This document shows positions 1-9,168 of a stretch of DNA of 48,748 nt, in pieces (position 1 is the first letter of the stretch; each line of letters opens with the position of its first letter). Under the pieces are notes generated by a model that saw only the letters and a list, made by a program, of their open reading frames with translations, was not told where the DNA came from and searched no databases. Source of the stretch: an uncultured Peptococcaceae bacterium (GTDB lineage Bacteria > Bacillota > Dehalobacteriia > UBA4068); NCBI GenBank assembly GCA_949289995.1, contig CASEQE010000069.1:1-48748 (forward strand). The letters are read 5' to 3'. A program made the position numbers and the translations under genes.

Positions 1-1
1 C

Positions 2-1555
2 CCCATGAAAGCGCCTCTCTTTGCCATGGTTTTGCGCAAATGGCTAGAAGGAGCCAAAATTCTTGCTTTGGAACAAACCCCAGGGGAACGGGTTGGACAA
101 ATCGTTTTGGAAACCCGTAACGATGTCGGCGATATAATTACTTGCCGCTTAATTATAGAAATTATGGGAAAACATAGCAATATCATTTTGGTGAACGAAA
201 AGGATCGGATCGTAGACGGAATCCGCCGCTATGGCAGCAATCTTTCTCGATATCGTCAAGTTTTACCCGGACAAGCTTATATACCGCCGCCGCCTATGCA
301 TAAATTGGCTTTGGAAACCATAGACGAGGATCATTTGGCCCAAGCTTTGTTTCAAAAACCAGAGTTATCTCTTAAAGAAGCGCTGGTAAAAAACGTTTGC
401 GGCATTTCGCCCCTGTTTGCCATTAGTTGCTGCCATGCCTATAATCTGAATGAAAATTGTCTTTGCGACGAACTTGGCGTGTATGAAATCAGTAAACTCA
501 CGCAAGCTTTAACCAATTTACGAGATCAAACGGCAAACGGCGCCTTTCAACCCGTAGTATTGTATCGCCAAGGGCAACCGGTAGATTTCGCCGCTTTTCT
601 CCCCAGTCAATGGCAAGAGGAGGAAACCCGTCCTTTTCCTGGGATGAGCCAAGCTATGGACGATTTTTATAGTTACAAAGAACGCCAGGCTTTATTTCAA
701 GAACAAAAAAGAATCCTAAATAAAACCTTCTCTCATCATATTACCCGATTGGATAAAAAAATATCCCTGCAAGAACAGGATTTGCGGCAATGCGAGGCGG
801 CTAACCGCTATAAAGAAGCGGGAGATTTGCTTTCCGCCTATCAATTTCATCTGCGCAAAGGACAGGAATCTGTAGAATTACCATCATTTGCCGATGAAAA
901 CGTATTAATCACCATCCCTTTAAATCCGGCGCTAAACCCGCAAGAAAATATCGGCTACTATTATCGCCGTTATAGCAAAGCTAAAAACGCCCGAGCGCCA
1001 ATCGAGCAGCATTTACAAACCAATCGTCTGGAACTAGAATATGTGTTTAGCCTACAAACCATGGTAAATTGTGCAGAAAAACAAAGCGATTTGCAAGCAA
1101 TCGCCAAAGAAGCCGCCGCGGAGGGATTGCTGCGACTCCAGGAACCATCAGGGAAACCAGGAAAAAAACATGCCGCCAAGGAGAAGGAGCCTGCATTACC
1201 ACCTCGACAATATATCTCTCCCGATGGTTTTGTCATCTTAGTCGGGCGTAACAACAAACAAAATGACAAATTGACATTGAAAATGGCCGCGGAAAACGAC
1301 GTTTGGCTGCATGCACAAAAAATGCCCGGCTGCCATGTAATTATCGTCAGCCGGGGGCTGCAAATTCCGGAAACGACTTTATACGCAGCGGCGGAAATAG
1401 CCGCCTGGTTCTCAGACGGGCGGGAAGCTGACAAAATTCCAGTGGACTATACCCTGGTTCGGGAAGTAAAAAAACCCGCCCATGCCAAACCAGGCATGGT
1501 CATATATTTCAAGCAAAAAACCCTATACGTGCAACCAAAAGAACCGGGGAAATAA
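2..1555 (+). CDS. rqcH: Rqc2/RqcH-type NFACT protein (5' end outside window)
   Basis: Ribosome quality control factor that binds stalled 50S-peptidyl-tRNA and adds C-terminal alanine tails; older names are FbpA or fibronectin-binding-like. The frame is open from the first bases, and the visible 517 residues start inside the N-terminal NFACT-N domain, so roughly the first 50-70 residues of a usual 570-590 are missing. Seen: MVLRKWLEGAKI near the start, EIMGKHSNIILV (about 52-63), a coiled-coil middle (about 225-285) and a C-terminal NFACT-R domain with DVWLHAQKMPGCHVII (about 430-445). It ends inside a hairpin (1539-1569) facing pyrF. Family call is firm; the exact role in this organism is inferred. 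Confidence 0.9.
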   Translation, partial: PMKAPLFAMVLRKWLEGAKILALEQTPGERVGQIVLETRNDVGDIITCRLIIEIMGKHSNIILVNEKDRIVDGIRRYGSNLSRYRQVLPGQAYIPPPPMHKLALETIDEDHLAQALFQKPELSLKEALVKNVCGISPLFAISCCHAYNLNENCLCDELGVYEISKLTQALTNLRDQTANGAFQPVVLYRQGQPVDFAAFLPSQWQEEETRPFPGMSQAMDDFYSYKERQALFQEQKRILNKTFSHHITRLDKKISLQEQDLRQCEAANRYKEAGDLLSAYQFHLRKGQESVELPSFADENVLITIPLNPALNPQENIGYYYRRYSKAKNARAPIEQHLQTNRLELEYVFSLQTMVNCAEKQSDLQAIAKEAAAEGLLRLQEPSGKPGKKHAAKEKEPALPPRQYISPDGFVILVGRNNKQNDKLTLKMAAENDVWLHAQKMPGCHVIIVSRGLQIPETTLYAAAEIAAWFSDGREADKIPVDYTLVREVKKPAHAKPGMVIYFKQKTLYVQPKEPGK

Positions 1556-1569
1556 AATCCCCGGTTCTT
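1539..1569. terminator. Hairpin between convergent rqcH and pyrF
   Basis: Perfect 11-bp stem AAGAACCGGGG/CCCCGGTTCTT with a 9-nt AT loop. The left arm overlaps the rqcH stop codon. Neither side has a long U tract (the minus side reads TTCTTTTGG), so it is a weak but probably bidirectional terminator. Confidence 0.5.
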
Positions 1570-1650
1570 GCATGATAAGTATTCGTTAGCAATCATTTTG
1601 TCAGTTATTTTATATAGTTATATATTATACGCTATATATGGCCACTTTGC

Positions 1651-2385
1651 TTATGCTTCCGCCATTTCCAGAGCAATTTTTTCCGCCGCCGCCGCCGGAT
1701 CCGCCGCTTTGGTAATCGGCCGGCCGATCACTAGATAATCGGCGCCTGCCTGTATTGCCTGGGCGGGCGTAGTAATACGCTGCTGGTCGTCAGCGCCGGC
1801 CCATACCGGCCTTACGCCAGGCGTAACGATCAAAAAATCTTTACCACAAGCCTGGCGGATGGCAGCGATTTCCTGAGGTGAACATACCACGCCGGCCAAG
1901 CCCGACGCTTTGGCCATTTTTGCCAAAGCTACTACATGCTGGGCAATGGGCTTATCCACCCCCATCTCCTGCTGGAAATCCTCTTGGCTAATGCTGGTTA
2001 ACACCGTCACCGCCAAAGATAGCGGCGTAGGCAAATGATTTTGCGCCGCCTCATCCAGCAAAGCTTGCTGAGCCGCTCGCATCATTTTCGAACCGCCGCC
2101 GGCATGTAAAGTAAACATAAATGCTTGCCGCTTCACCATGACGCGACTGGTTTGGGCAACGGTATTGGGGATATCATGAAATTTAAGGTCAATAAACACG
2201 CGACCGCCTAAAAGCTGAATATCCCGGACGATATCCGGCCCTTCGCTATTATAAAGCTGCATACCAACTTTGTATGCGCCCACTTTACCGGACAAACGTT
2301 TCACCAAATCAAAAGCCTGTTCCCGGCTAGACACGTCCAAAGCGACGATAATTTTTTCACTGGCTTTTTGAACATTGCGTTCCAT
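1651..2385 (-). CDS. pyrF: Orotidine 5'-phosphate decarboxylase
   Basis: Last step of UMP synthesis: decarboxylates OMP. The 244-residue protein has the usual length of the short bacterial form. The catalytic DxKxxD motif is seen as FIDLKFHDIPNTV (about residues 62-74), and the C-terminal phosphate-binding segment reads VTPGVRP then GADYLVIGRPI. Start chosen at the ATG at 2385, after AGGGGGAAGG, rather than the in-frame codon eight residues upstream. It stands alone, without other pyr genes, directly downstream of the 6S RNA candidate on the same strand. No pyrimidine attenuator was recognised; it may be read from its own weak promoter or by read-through. Confidence 0.93.
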   Translation of the reverse strand: MERNVQKASEKIIVALDVSSREQAFDLVKRLSGKVGAYKVGMQLYNSEGPDIVRDIQLLGGRVFIDLKFHDIPNTVAQTSRVMVKRQAFMFTLHAGGGSKMMRAAQQALLDEAAQNHLPTPLSLAVTVLTSISQEDFQQEMGVDKPIAQHVVALAKMAKASGLAGVVCSPQEIAAIRQACGKDFLIVTPGVRPVWAGADDQQRITTPAQAIQAGADYLVIGRPITKAADPAAAAEKIALEMAEA

Positions 2386-2455
2386 TGACCTTCCCCCTTG
2401 CGCTAGCATAAGATTTTATCATGCACATAGCCTGATCGCTACTGAATTTTGATCA

Positions 2456-2640
2456 TAAAAACCCCCGCTTTGCCGTGAGGACCGAGGTTTTGAAACCTGC
2501 TATTTGCAGGTGGGTAACCGCCCGATTACTTTCGCAGTCCTCAAACAAACGAGGCAGGACGGCCATAACCGGAGCAAATTTCCCTTTTAAAAGGTGTTGG
2601 GTCAAAACATACGGTCATCTTCACAAACATCGCAGGGAGT
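2456..2640 (-). ncRNA. ssrS: Probable 6S RNA (ssrS/bsrA-like)
   Basis: A non-coding stretch of about 185 nt between aspS and pyrF with its own strong promoter (2647-2675). The transcript starts near ACTCCCTGCG and ends near AAAGCGGGGG followed by TTTTT. The two ends pair imperfectly: ACTCCC with GGGGGT, GTGA with TCAC, GACCG with CGGTC. Inside lie TTTTGACCCAACACC and an apical helix GCCGT/ACGGC then GAGGAC/GTCCTC. Length, closing stem, open centre and apical stem fit 6S RNA, which mimics an open promoter and binds sigma-A RNA polymerase. In Bacillus subtilis the 6S-1 gene bsrA also lies beside aspS (from memory), which supports the call. The ends are approximate. A protein-coding reading on the plus strand (2475-2702) resembles nothing. 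Confidence 0.68.
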
Positions 2641-2646
2641 GGTTAT

Positions 2647-2675
2647 ATTATACCATCATCTCATCCATTTCACAA
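2647..2675 (-). promoter_or_regulatory. Sigma-A promoter of the 6S RNA
   Basis: On the minus strand TTGTGA, a 17-nt spacer and a perfect TATAAT, placing the transcription start near 2640. It lies just downstream of the aspS terminator, so the RNA is an independent unit. Confidence 0.75.
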
Positions 2676-2721
2676 CCGAAAATTTTCCCTAGCGAAAAAT
2701 AACAAAAACGCTATGCAACAA

Positions 2722-2747
2722 AAACAGGAAGCCTAGGCTTCCTGTTT
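2722..2747 (-). terminator. Terminator of hisS-aspS
   Basis: Perfect 26-nt palindrome (arm AAACAGGAAGCCT) starting 9 nt after the aspS stop, followed on the minus strand by a short T run (TTTTTGTT). Confidence 0.8.
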
Positions 2748-2755
2748 ATTTTATA

Positions 2756-4570
2756 TTATTCTTTCTCTTCGCCCATTGCACCGGCATTTTTCTTTTGCGG
2801 CATACTAGGACGGATATGCAATTCACGCAATTGCTGAATGGTTACGGAACTGGGCGCTTGGGTCATCATGCAAGTAGCGCTTTGGGTTTTGGGGAAAGCG
2901 ATCACGTCGCGGATACTATCTTTATGCCCCATCAACATAATCATCCGATCCAAACCAAAAGCTACGCCGCCATGGGGCGGAGCGCCGTATTCAAACGCAT
3001 CCAATAAATAGCCGAATTTATCTTTGCTCTCTTCTTCACTAATATTCAGCAAAGCAAAAATCTTTTCTTGCACGTCCCGACGGTGAATACGAATAGAGCC
3101 GCCGCCCAACTCCACACCGTTCAATACGCAATCGTAAGCTTTCGCCCGCACGTCGCCAGGTTTTTCCATTAAAATCGGTAAGTCTTCGTCTTTGGGCATC
3201 GTAAAAGGATGATGCATAGCCTTCCAACGCCCTTCATCAGCTTCATATTCAAACATAGGAAAGTCGGTAACCCAAAGGAAATTCAACTCGTTTTCGTCGA
3301 TTAATCCTTCCCGTCTGGCAATTTCCTGGCGCAAATGGCCTAAACTTTCAGCCGCCACTCGCCAATCTGCCGCCACGAACATCAACAAATCGCCTGGCTC
3401 CGCTCCCATTCTTTGTAACAAACGCTGGGTTTGATCCTCGGTAAAGAACTTGGTTATCGGCGAATGAAGCTCTCCTTCTCTAACCATAATATAGGCCAAT
3501 CCGCGTGCACCATATACGCCCACAAAATCTTTTAAAGCATCCATATCCCGGCGGGAATATCCAGCGCAGCCTTTGGCGTTGATTCCCCGCACCCAACCGC
3601 CTTTTTTCGCTACCGAGGCAAAGGTGGTGAAATCGCTTTCCGCCGCGATATCGGCAATATCGATCAACTCCATGCCAAAACGCAAATCGGGTTTATCAGA
3701 GCCGAACCGGCTCATCGCCTCATGATAGCTGATCATAGGGAAAGGCGTCGGTATTTCCCTACCCAGAGCTTGGCGGAATACATAAGCCAACATCTCTTCG
3801 CACAGATGGCGTACGTCTTCTTCGTCCACAAAGGACATTTCCATATCCAATTGGGTAAACTCCGGTTGCCGGTCGGCCCGCAGGTCTTCATCCCGGAAAC
3901 AACGAGCGATTTGGAAATATTTATCCATCCCAGCCACCATCAGCATTTGTTTAAACAGCTGCGGACTTTGGGGGAGCGCATAAAAGGCCCCGGGATGAAC
4001 CCGGGAAGGCACCAAATAGTCCCGTGCCCCTTCCGGAGAACTTTTGCCCAGCATAGGCGTTTCAATTTCATAGAACCCAGCTTCGTCTAAAAAGCGGCGC
4101 ATCGCCATAGCGGTTTGATGCCGCAGCTTGATCGCTTCCTGCATCACCGGACGGCGCAAATCCAAATACCGATACCGCAAACGCAATAATTCGTCTACGT
4201 TCACATCGTCTTCGATATAAAAAGGCGGCGTTTTAGCACGATTGAGTATAATTAATTTGGAACCGACTACTTCCACCTCGCCAGTAGCAAGATTTTCGTT
4301 AGCCGTATCCGCCGGCCGGGGGCGCACCCGTCCCTTAACGTTCAACACGTATTCGCTACGAACCTGCTCGGCCAAAGCAAAGGATTCGGCGTCCCCTTGG
4401 GGGTCGAATACCACTTGCACCAAACCTTGGCGATCTCGCAAATCAATAAAAATCAGTCCGCCATGATCCCGCGTTCGCATAGCCCAACCGCAAAGAACGA
4501 CTTCCCTGCCATCGTCTTTCAGCCGTAAATCGCCGCAATAATCGGTCCTCTTCATCAATTTTTCCACCAT
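2756..4570 (-). CDS. aspS: Aspartyl-tRNA synthetase
   Basis: Class II synthetase charging tRNA-Asp. The 604-residue length is typical of the bacterial type with a GAD insertion. Seen: N-terminal OB-fold anticodon domain (about 1-105), class II motif 1 region with EIETPMLGKSSPEGARDYLV (about 170-190), motif 2 FRDEDLRADRQPEFTQLD (about 221-238), GAD domain in the middle, and motif 3 GGVAFGLDRMIMLMG near 535-550. Start at 4570 follows AAAGGAGC at 8-nt spacing. Second gene of a hisS-aspS operon, 63 nt after hisS. Whether it also mischarges tRNA-Asn cannot be judged here. Confidence 0.96.
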   Translation of the reverse strand: MVEKLMKRTDYCGDLRLKDDGREVVLCGWAMRTRDHGGLIFIDLRDRQGLVQVVFDPQGDAESFALAEQVRSEYVLNVKGRVRPRPADTANENLATGEVEVVGSKLIILNRAKTPPFYIEDDVNVDELLRLRYRYLDLRRPVMQEAIKLRHQTAMAMRRFLDEAGFYEIETPMLGKSSPEGARDYLVPSRVHPGAFYALPQSPQLFKQMLMVAGMDKYFQIARCFRDEDLRADRQPEFTQLDMEMSFVDEEDVRHLCEEMLAYVFRQALGREIPTPFPMISYHEAMSRFGSDKPDLRFGMELIDIADIAAESDFTTFASVAKKGGWVRGINAKGCAGYSRRDMDALKDFVGVYGARGLAYIMVREGELHSPITKFFTEDQTQRLLQRMGAEPGDLLMFVAADWRVAAESLGHLRQEIARREGLIDENELNFLWVTDFPMFEYEADEGRWKAMHHPFTMPKDEDLPILMEKPGDVRAKAYDCVLNGVELGGGSIRIHRRDVQEKIFALLNISEEESKDKFGYLLDAFEYGAPPHGGVAFGLDRMIMLMGHKDSIRDVIAFPKTQSATCMMTQAPSSVTIQQLRELHIRPSMPQKKNAGAMGEEKE

Positions 4571-4633
4571 AATCGACCGCTCCTTTTATTTTTGAAATAT
4601 CCGCTAAATCACACTACGCAACTACCGCCGTCG

Positions 4634-5899
4634 TTAAGCTTGTCTATCGAGCAAATAAGCCGGTAGTTCCTTTTCCGGAACAAAAGTTTGCGTTCCTTCC
4701 GCCATAAGTTTGACTTGCACGCCGCCGGCGGAAACCTCGTCATCTCCGATCACCACGGCCACCGGAGCACCGGAACGATTGGCTGCCTTCATGTGGGCTT
4801 TCAAACTCTTATCCTCATAATCCATGCCGCAAACGATACCGGCGCGTCGCAAAGCCGCGGTGATGGCGAAAGCTTTATCCCGGGTAGACCGGCTGCCGAT
4901 GCCGATCACCCAGACGTCTACCCTTTGCTTCGCTTCTATACTTTCATTTTGCGCCGCCAAAGCGGTAAATATCCGCTCCATTCCCAAGGCAAATCCTACG
5001 GCTGGGCAGGATTGACCATTGATTTCTTCCATTAAACCATCGTAACGTCCACCGCCGCAAACGGCGCTTTGTGCGCCAATGCTATCCACAACCATTTCAA
5101 AAGCGGTGTTGGTATAATAATCCAAGCCCCGCACCAAACGCGGTTGCTCCACAAACGGTATATTCACGGCTTGTAATAATCTTTTTACTTGCTGGTAATG
5201 TTCGCGGCAATCGTCGCATAAATAATCGGTTATCTTTGGCGCAGCGGCGCTAATGCGCATACAAGCATCGTTTTTACAATCCAGCAGGCGCAACGGATTT
5301 CGGACAAAACGTTCCCGGCAACTGCCGCATAATTGGTCAAGGTAGGGCTGAAAATATGCCGATAAGGCTTGGCGGTAAGCGGGGCGGCATTGATGGCAAC
5401 CCACGCTATTTAACAATAATTTTAAATCCCGCAAACCCAGCCGTCGATAAAAATCCCAGGCAAAAGTGATAATTTCCCCATCCGCCATCGGATCGGCGCA
5501 ACCGAAATATTCCAGGCCAAACTGATGAAACTGACGAAAACGTCCAGCTTGAGGACGTTCGTAACGAAACATTGGCCCAATATAGTATAATTTCACTTCT
5601 TTGGACAAACCGTAAAGCTTGTTTTCTCCGTAAGCCCTGCATACCGCCGCGGTATTTTCCGGCCGTAAAGTGAGCGAACGCCCCGAACGATCGGTAAACG
5701 TGTACATTTCTTTTTGTACAATATCCGTACCGTCGCCCACCCCCCGGGCAAATAAATCCGTATCCTCAAATAAAGGCGTTCGGATTTCCTGATAACCATA
5801 TTCCTGACACATATCCCGCAATAAGGTTTCAACGGCTTGCCATTTTATCGTCTGCTCCGGAAGTAAATCATTGGTCCCCCGGGGTCTGGTAATGGTCAT
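4634..5899 (-). CDS. hisS: Histidyl-tRNA synthetase
   Basis: Class II synthetase charging tRNA-His; 421 residues, the usual size. Seen: N-terminal RPRGTNDLLPEQ, motif 2 region GPMFRYERPQAGRFRQFHQF (about 110-129), the histidine-specific LVRGLDYYTNTAFE (about 254-267), GGGRYDGL, motif 3 AVGFALGMERI, and a C-terminal anticodon domain. The ATG at 5899 is preceded by AAAGGAGGA with good spacing; the upstream in-frame codon lacks such a site. A perfect TTGACA/TATAAT promoter lies about 35 nt upstream, leaving a leader of about 30 nt, too short for a T-box. In many Bacillota hisS-aspS follows rel-dtd-MBL; here those genes lie inverted next door. Confidence 0.96.
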   Translation of the reverse strand: MTITRPRGTNDLLPEQTIKWQAVETLLRDMCQEYGYQEIRTPLFEDTDLFARGVGDGTDIVQKEMYTFTDRSGRSLTLRPENTAAVCRAYGENKLYGLSKEVKLYYIGPMFRYERPQAGRFRQFHQFGLEYFGCADPMADGEIITFAWDFYRRLGLRDLKLLLNSVGCHQCRPAYRQALSAYFQPYLDQLCGSCRERFVRNPLRLLDCKNDACMRISAAAPKITDYLCDDCREHYQQVKRLLQAVNIPFVEQPRLVRGLDYYTNTAFEMVVDSIGAQSAVCGGGRYDGLMEEINGQSCPAVGFALGMERIFTALAAQNESIEAKQRVDVWVIGIGSRSTRDKAFAITAALRRAGIVCGMDYEDKSLKAHMKAANRSGAPVAVVIGDDEVSAGGVQVKLMAEGTQTFVPEKELPAYLLDRQA

Positions 5900-5934
5900 G
5901 CATATCCTCCTTTGCCTACTCGCCAAACTAATTA

Positions 5935-5964
5935 ATTATATACGTCTTTTCCTATATTTGTCAA
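5935..5964 (-). promoter_or_regulatory. Promoter of hisS-aspS
   Basis: Minus strand TTGACA, an 18-nt spacer and TATAAT, both hexamers perfect. The expected start near 5928 gives a leader of about 30 nt before the hisS ATG. Confidence 0.8.
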
Positions 5965-6049
5965 ATACTTCGCGACAAACCATACGGTTTTCTTACGTAA
6001 GATATCGAAAGTTTTCGTCAATAAAACCTCTGGTAATCCCGTCCATACT

Positions 6050-6078
6050 TTGTTATACTTATTATAGGTTTTTATATA
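6050..6078 (+). promoter_or_regulatory. Candidate promoter of ftsQ-ftsZ-codY
   Basis: TTGTTA, a 17-nt spacer and TATATA on the plus strand, about 100 nt before the ftsQ start and divergent from the hisS promoter. The -10 is imperfect, so the call is moderate. Confidence 0.5.
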
Positions 6079-6087
6079 CCTAACTTG

Positions 6088-6150
6088 CAAGCCGCATGAA
6101 AGCGACAGGCACGTCATTCCCGGCGTAGCCAAGCGCCGGCGGATTGCTTG
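6088..6150 (+). other. Structured GC-rich leader before ftsQ
   Basis: Downstream of the candidate promoter, CAAGC (6088-6092) can pair with GCTTG (6146-6150), enclosing a 6-bp GC hairpin CCGGCG/CGCCGG (6120-6125 with 6134-6139). No known riboswitch family is recognised. It lies 30 nt before the ftsQ start codon. Whether it is regulatory is not shown. Confidence 0.35.
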
Positions 6151-6180
6151 ATAGACGCCCATCTTAAGAAAGGAAAAGAA

Positions 6181-6990
6181 ATGGTTAGTAGTCCCTCGCA
6201 GACCAAAACAGGGAAGCCCGTTCGCAAAGTAACCAACATCGATACATATCGCAAAAACCGCCGCAAAGCCGGACATTATCGCTGGGCTTTGATGTTGGTT
6301 TTTGCCGTCGCCTGTCTTTTTGCTGGCTATTTTTTCGCCATTTCTCCTTTCTTTGCCGTCCGGGAAATTCGCATCGTTGGCAATAGCCAAGTGGATAGCC
6401 AAAGGATTATTCAATTGTCGGGCATTGAAAACGGCGATAATATTTTTGCCGTTAACAGCCGTTCCGTCAAACAATTGCTACAAATTGAACCCAAAATTAA
6501 AGATGCAGAAGTTTCTCGTTCTTTAAGCGGCAAAATCACCATCACCGTTAGCGAGCGCCAAAGTGTTGCTACCGTAGCGTTAGATCAATTTTTTGTCACC
6601 ATCGATGAGCAGGGACGTATTTTGGCCCGTTACCGTACCATCAGCGATTGTCAATTGCCTTTGATCACCGGTTTGCCCCAAGATTTGGCGGCTACCGCCG
6701 CCCCGGGATGTTATATCCGTTCCGCCCAACTGGAACAAGCTCTATCCATCGTTCGTGAATTGCAAGAGTATGCTTTGGATTTAGGGGAATTGAACATCGC
6801 CGACGATCAGCAAATCAAATTATATACCCTCACCGGCGTGGAATTGCGCATGGGTGATAAAACTAATATGAAAGAAAAATACCTGGTCGCCAGTGCCATC
6901 ATCAGCAACCATAGCGAAACCGGCTCGCTAAGCCAAATCCGCTATATAGACGTATCCGCCGGACAAGCCGTGGTATGCTACAAACGTTAA
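6181..6990 (+). CDS. ftsQ: Cell division protein FtsQ/DivIB
   Basis: Bitopic membrane protein of the divisome linking FtsL/FtsB to the septal synthase FtsW-PBP; 269 residues. Seen: a basic cytoplasmic tail of about 38 residues, one membrane helix (ALMLVFAVACLFAGYFFAI, about 39-57), then a POTRA domain starting FAVREIRIVGNSQVDSQRI and a beta domain with VTIDEQGRIL. Start at the ATG at 6181 with AAGGAAAAG upstream; an in-frame TTG at 6148 has no such site. It begins the plus-strand island and precedes ftsZ with no ftsA between. In most relatives ftsQ follows murB directly; here murB is 5.5 kb away on the other strand. Confidence 0.88.
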   Translation: MVSSPSQTKTGKPVRKVTNIDTYRKNRRKAGHYRWALMLVFAVACLFAGYFFAISPFFAVREIRIVGNSQVDSQRIIQLSGIENGDNIFAVNSRSVKQLLQIEPKIKDAEVSRSLSGKITITVSERQSVATVALDQFFVTIDEQGRILARYRTISDCQLPLITGLPQDLAATAAPGCYIRSAQLEQALSIVRELQEYALDLGELNIADDQQIKLYTLTGVELRMGDKTNMKEKYLVASAIISNHSETGSLSQIRYIDVSAGQAVVCYKR

Positions 6991-7146
6991 AGAAACGCCG
7001 GCTTATTTTGAGTATCCATGGCAAAATTAAAGGCTTTTTGCCACAAATCAAGAATTAATATTTTTGCAGTAATTTTTCAGCAGGGAATCTTCTTCTGGCG
7101 TGGAATTTATTAGCACAGTTGTACATATCCATAAGGGGGCATGTAG

Positions 7147-8253
7147 ATGTTACTATTTGACGATAATATGTCTAGCCAATTTGCCAAAATTAAAGTCGTC
7201 GGTATCGGCGGCGGCGGAAGCAACGCCGTAAATCGGATGATCAAAAACAACTTAGACGGCGTTAGTTTTATCGCCATAAACACGGATATACAGGCCCTCA
7301 ATTATTCCAATGCGGAAACGGTTATGCAAATCGGCCCAAAACTCACCAAAGGCTTAGGTGCTGGCGGCAATCCGGAAATCGGCAAAAGGGCAGCGGAAGA
7401 AAGCCGCACAGAATTGGCGGCCATGCTGGAAGGCGCGGATATGGTCTTCGTTACCGCAGGTATGGGCGGCGGCACCGGTACGGGAGCGGCACCGGTGGTT
7501 GCTTCCATTGCTAGGGAAATGGGCGCTTTAACCGTGGGCGTGGTAACCAAACCCTTTAGTTTCGAGGGAAGAAGACGGGCGCAACAGGCGGAAATGGGCA
7601 TCGCAGAGCTCAAAGAAAGTGTCGATACCTTAATTACCATCCCCAACGATAAACTCTTGCAAATCGTCGATAAAAAGACCACTATGCAAGATGCTTTTAT
7701 GATTGCCGACGATATTTTGCGGCAAGGCGTGCAAGGCATAGCCGATTTAATCAGCAAACCGGCCTTGATCAACTTGGATTTTGCCGACGTAAAATCGGTT
7801 ATGAAAGATGCCGGCTCCGCATGGATGGGGATCGGCATTGGCAAAGGGGAAACCAAAGCGGTGGACGCATCGGCAAACGCCATTTCCAGCGCAATGTTGG
7901 AAACTTCAGTCAAAGGGGCAAAAGGGATACTGTTATCCATTACCGGCGGCCCGGAAATGAGCCTACTGGAAGCCAACGACGCCGCCAAATATATCTACGA
8001 AGTGGCCGACGCCGACGCGCAGATTATTTTCGGCGTTGGCATCGACGAGACCTTGGAAGATGCGGTTAAAGTTACCGTTATTGCCACCGGTTTCGACAAT
8101 CGTAATCCTATTAGTTCCACAGCCGCCACCTCCTCCAACGGTATCGCCGCCAGCGGGCGTTTAAACGCGCCAAAGATTCCCGAAGCACCGATTAAACCGG
8201 TTAGTTTGGGCGATATTGATTTGCCTACATTTTTGCGGCGGGACGGAAAATGA
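7147..8253 (+). CDS. ftsZ: Cell division GTPase FtsZ
   Basis: Tubulin-like GTPase that forms the Z-ring. The 368 residues include [15 protein letters not shown] (about 17-31), the tubulin signature GGGTGTG (about 107-113), the synergy (T7) loop [11 protein letters not shown], and a C-terminal tail ending [12 protein letters not shown], which matches the conserved peptide that binds FtsA, SepF or ZapD-type partners. The ATG at 7147 follows AAGGGGG; an ATG just upstream is followed at once by a stop. A 156-nt gap separates it from ftsQ, with no convincing promoter seen. codY follows 31 nt downstream. Confidence 0.97.
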   Translation: MLLFDDNMSSQFAKIKVVGIGGGGSNAVNRMIKNNLDGVSFIAINTDIQALNYSNAETVMQIGPKLTKGLGAGGNPEIGKRAAEESRTELAAMLEGADMVFVTAGMGGGTGTGAAPVVASIAREMGALTVGVVTKPFSFEGRRRAQQAEMGIAELKESVDTLITIPNDKLLQIVDKKTTMQDAFMIADDILRQGVQGIADLISKPALINLDFADVKSVMKDAGSAWMGIGIGKGETKAVDASANAISSAMLETSVKGAKGILLSITGGPEMSLLEANDAAKYIYEVADADAQIIFGVGIDETLEDAVKVTVIATGFDNRNPISSTAATSSNGIAASGRLNAPKIPEAPIKPVSLGDIDLPTFLRRDGK

Positions 8254-8284
8254 ATACCTATTATAAAGAAACGGAGCTGATTCA

Positions 8285-9076
8285 ATGAGCACCCTGCTGG
8301 AACGGACGCGGGAGATCAACAAAATTATTCAAAAAGCGGCGGGGCATCCGATTAGTTTTGTGGAAATGGCCGAAACGTTATGTAAAAATATTAACAGCAA
8401 CGTCTATATTTTGGGCAGAAAAGGTAAAGTGTTAGGTTATACGTTCATGGAAAACTTTTATTGTCCCACCATGGACGATATCGTAAAATTAGATGCACAT
8501 TACCCAGATCGATACAACGATGACTTACTGAAAACCACCGAAACGCAAGTCAACATCGACCGAAAAGGCGCTTGCGTTTTTGGCGTGCATAATACCTGCT
8601 TCCTGAAAGACAAATATACCACAATTATCCCCATTATGGGCGGTGGGCAACGGCTGGGCACGTTAATGTTGTCCAAAACCGGTGAATTTGATGAATCAGA
8701 TTTAATTTTGGCCGAGTTGGGAGCAACTGTCATCGGCATGGAAATTTTGAGAGCAAAAGTAGAAAAAGTAGAAGACACTGCCAGGCAAAAAGCGGTGGTC
8801 AGTATTGCTTTTGATACCCTTTCTTATTCGGAGCTAGAAGCCGTAGTACATATTTTTAATGAGCTAAACGGGACCAATGGCCTTTTGGTAGCCTCTAAAA
8901 TCGCCGATAAGGTCGGTATTACCCGTTCTGTAATCGTAAATGCTTTGCGCAAATTGGAGTCTGCTGGCGTAGTAGAAGTGCGTTCTCTTGGCATGAAAGG
9001 CACTTATATTCGTGTTTTAAATGAATTTCTTTTAGAGGAACTAGATCGAATTCAATTAACGCATCATAATTTTTAG
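8285..9076 (+). CDS. codY: GTP-sensing global repressor CodY
   Basis: Transcription regulator that senses GTP and branched-chain amino acids and represses nutrient-limitation genes; found in Bacillota. The 263 residues match the family length (about 259): N-terminal GAF ligand domain starting [20 protein letters not shown], and a C-terminal winged helix with [20 protein letters not shown] then [27 protein letters not shown] precedes the ATG. It lies 31 nt after ftsZ, so the two are probably co-transcribed, and it ends at a clear terminator (9102-9142). The better-known context is downstream of hslUV; beside ftsZ is unusual to my knowledge. Stop codon is TAG. Confidence 0.95.
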   Translation: MSTLLERTREINKIIQKAAGHPISFVEMAETLCKNINSNVYILGRKGKVLGYTFMENFYCPTMDDIVKLDAHYPDRYNDDLLKTTETQVNIDRKGACVFGVHNTCFLKDKYTTIIPIMGGGQRLGTLMLSKTGEFDESDLILAELGATVIGMEILRAKVEKVEDTARQKAVVSIAFDTLSYSELEAVVHIFNELNGTNGLLVASKIADKVGITRSVIVNALRKLESAGVVEVRSLGMKGTYIRVLNEFLLEELDRIQLTHHNF

Positions 9077-9101
9077 TGGCATGTACTTTATGTAAAAAAT
9101 T

Positions 9102-9142
9102 AGGTTGTCTCCCGCCTCTATGCGTCAGAGATAACCTTTTTT
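9102..9142 (+). terminator. Terminator after codY
   Basis: 10-bp stem AGGTTGTCTC/GAGATAACCT (one G-U) with a 16-nt loop, followed by TTTTT. It separates ftsQ-ftsZ-codY from rel. Confidence 0.8.
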
Positions 9143-9168
9143 ATTTTCGCAAACGAGGTTGATAGATT

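Noticed and set aside
2475-2702. Small plus-strand protein in the aspS-pyrF gap
   Set aside because: It resembles no protein, has no ribosome binding site, and lies antisense over the much better supported 6S RNA.
6111-6140. TPP riboswitch-like GGCGTAG in the ftsQ leader
   Set aside because: The CUGAGA element and the rest of the TPP fold are absent.
5900-6147. T-box riboswitch before hisS
   Set aside because: The promoter leaves a leader of only about 30 nt, and no T-box core or terminator is present.
7302-7988. 228-residue open frame antisense to ftsZ
   Set aside because: Shadow of ftsZ codon bias; Ser/Pro/Leu-rich, no motifs and no start signal.
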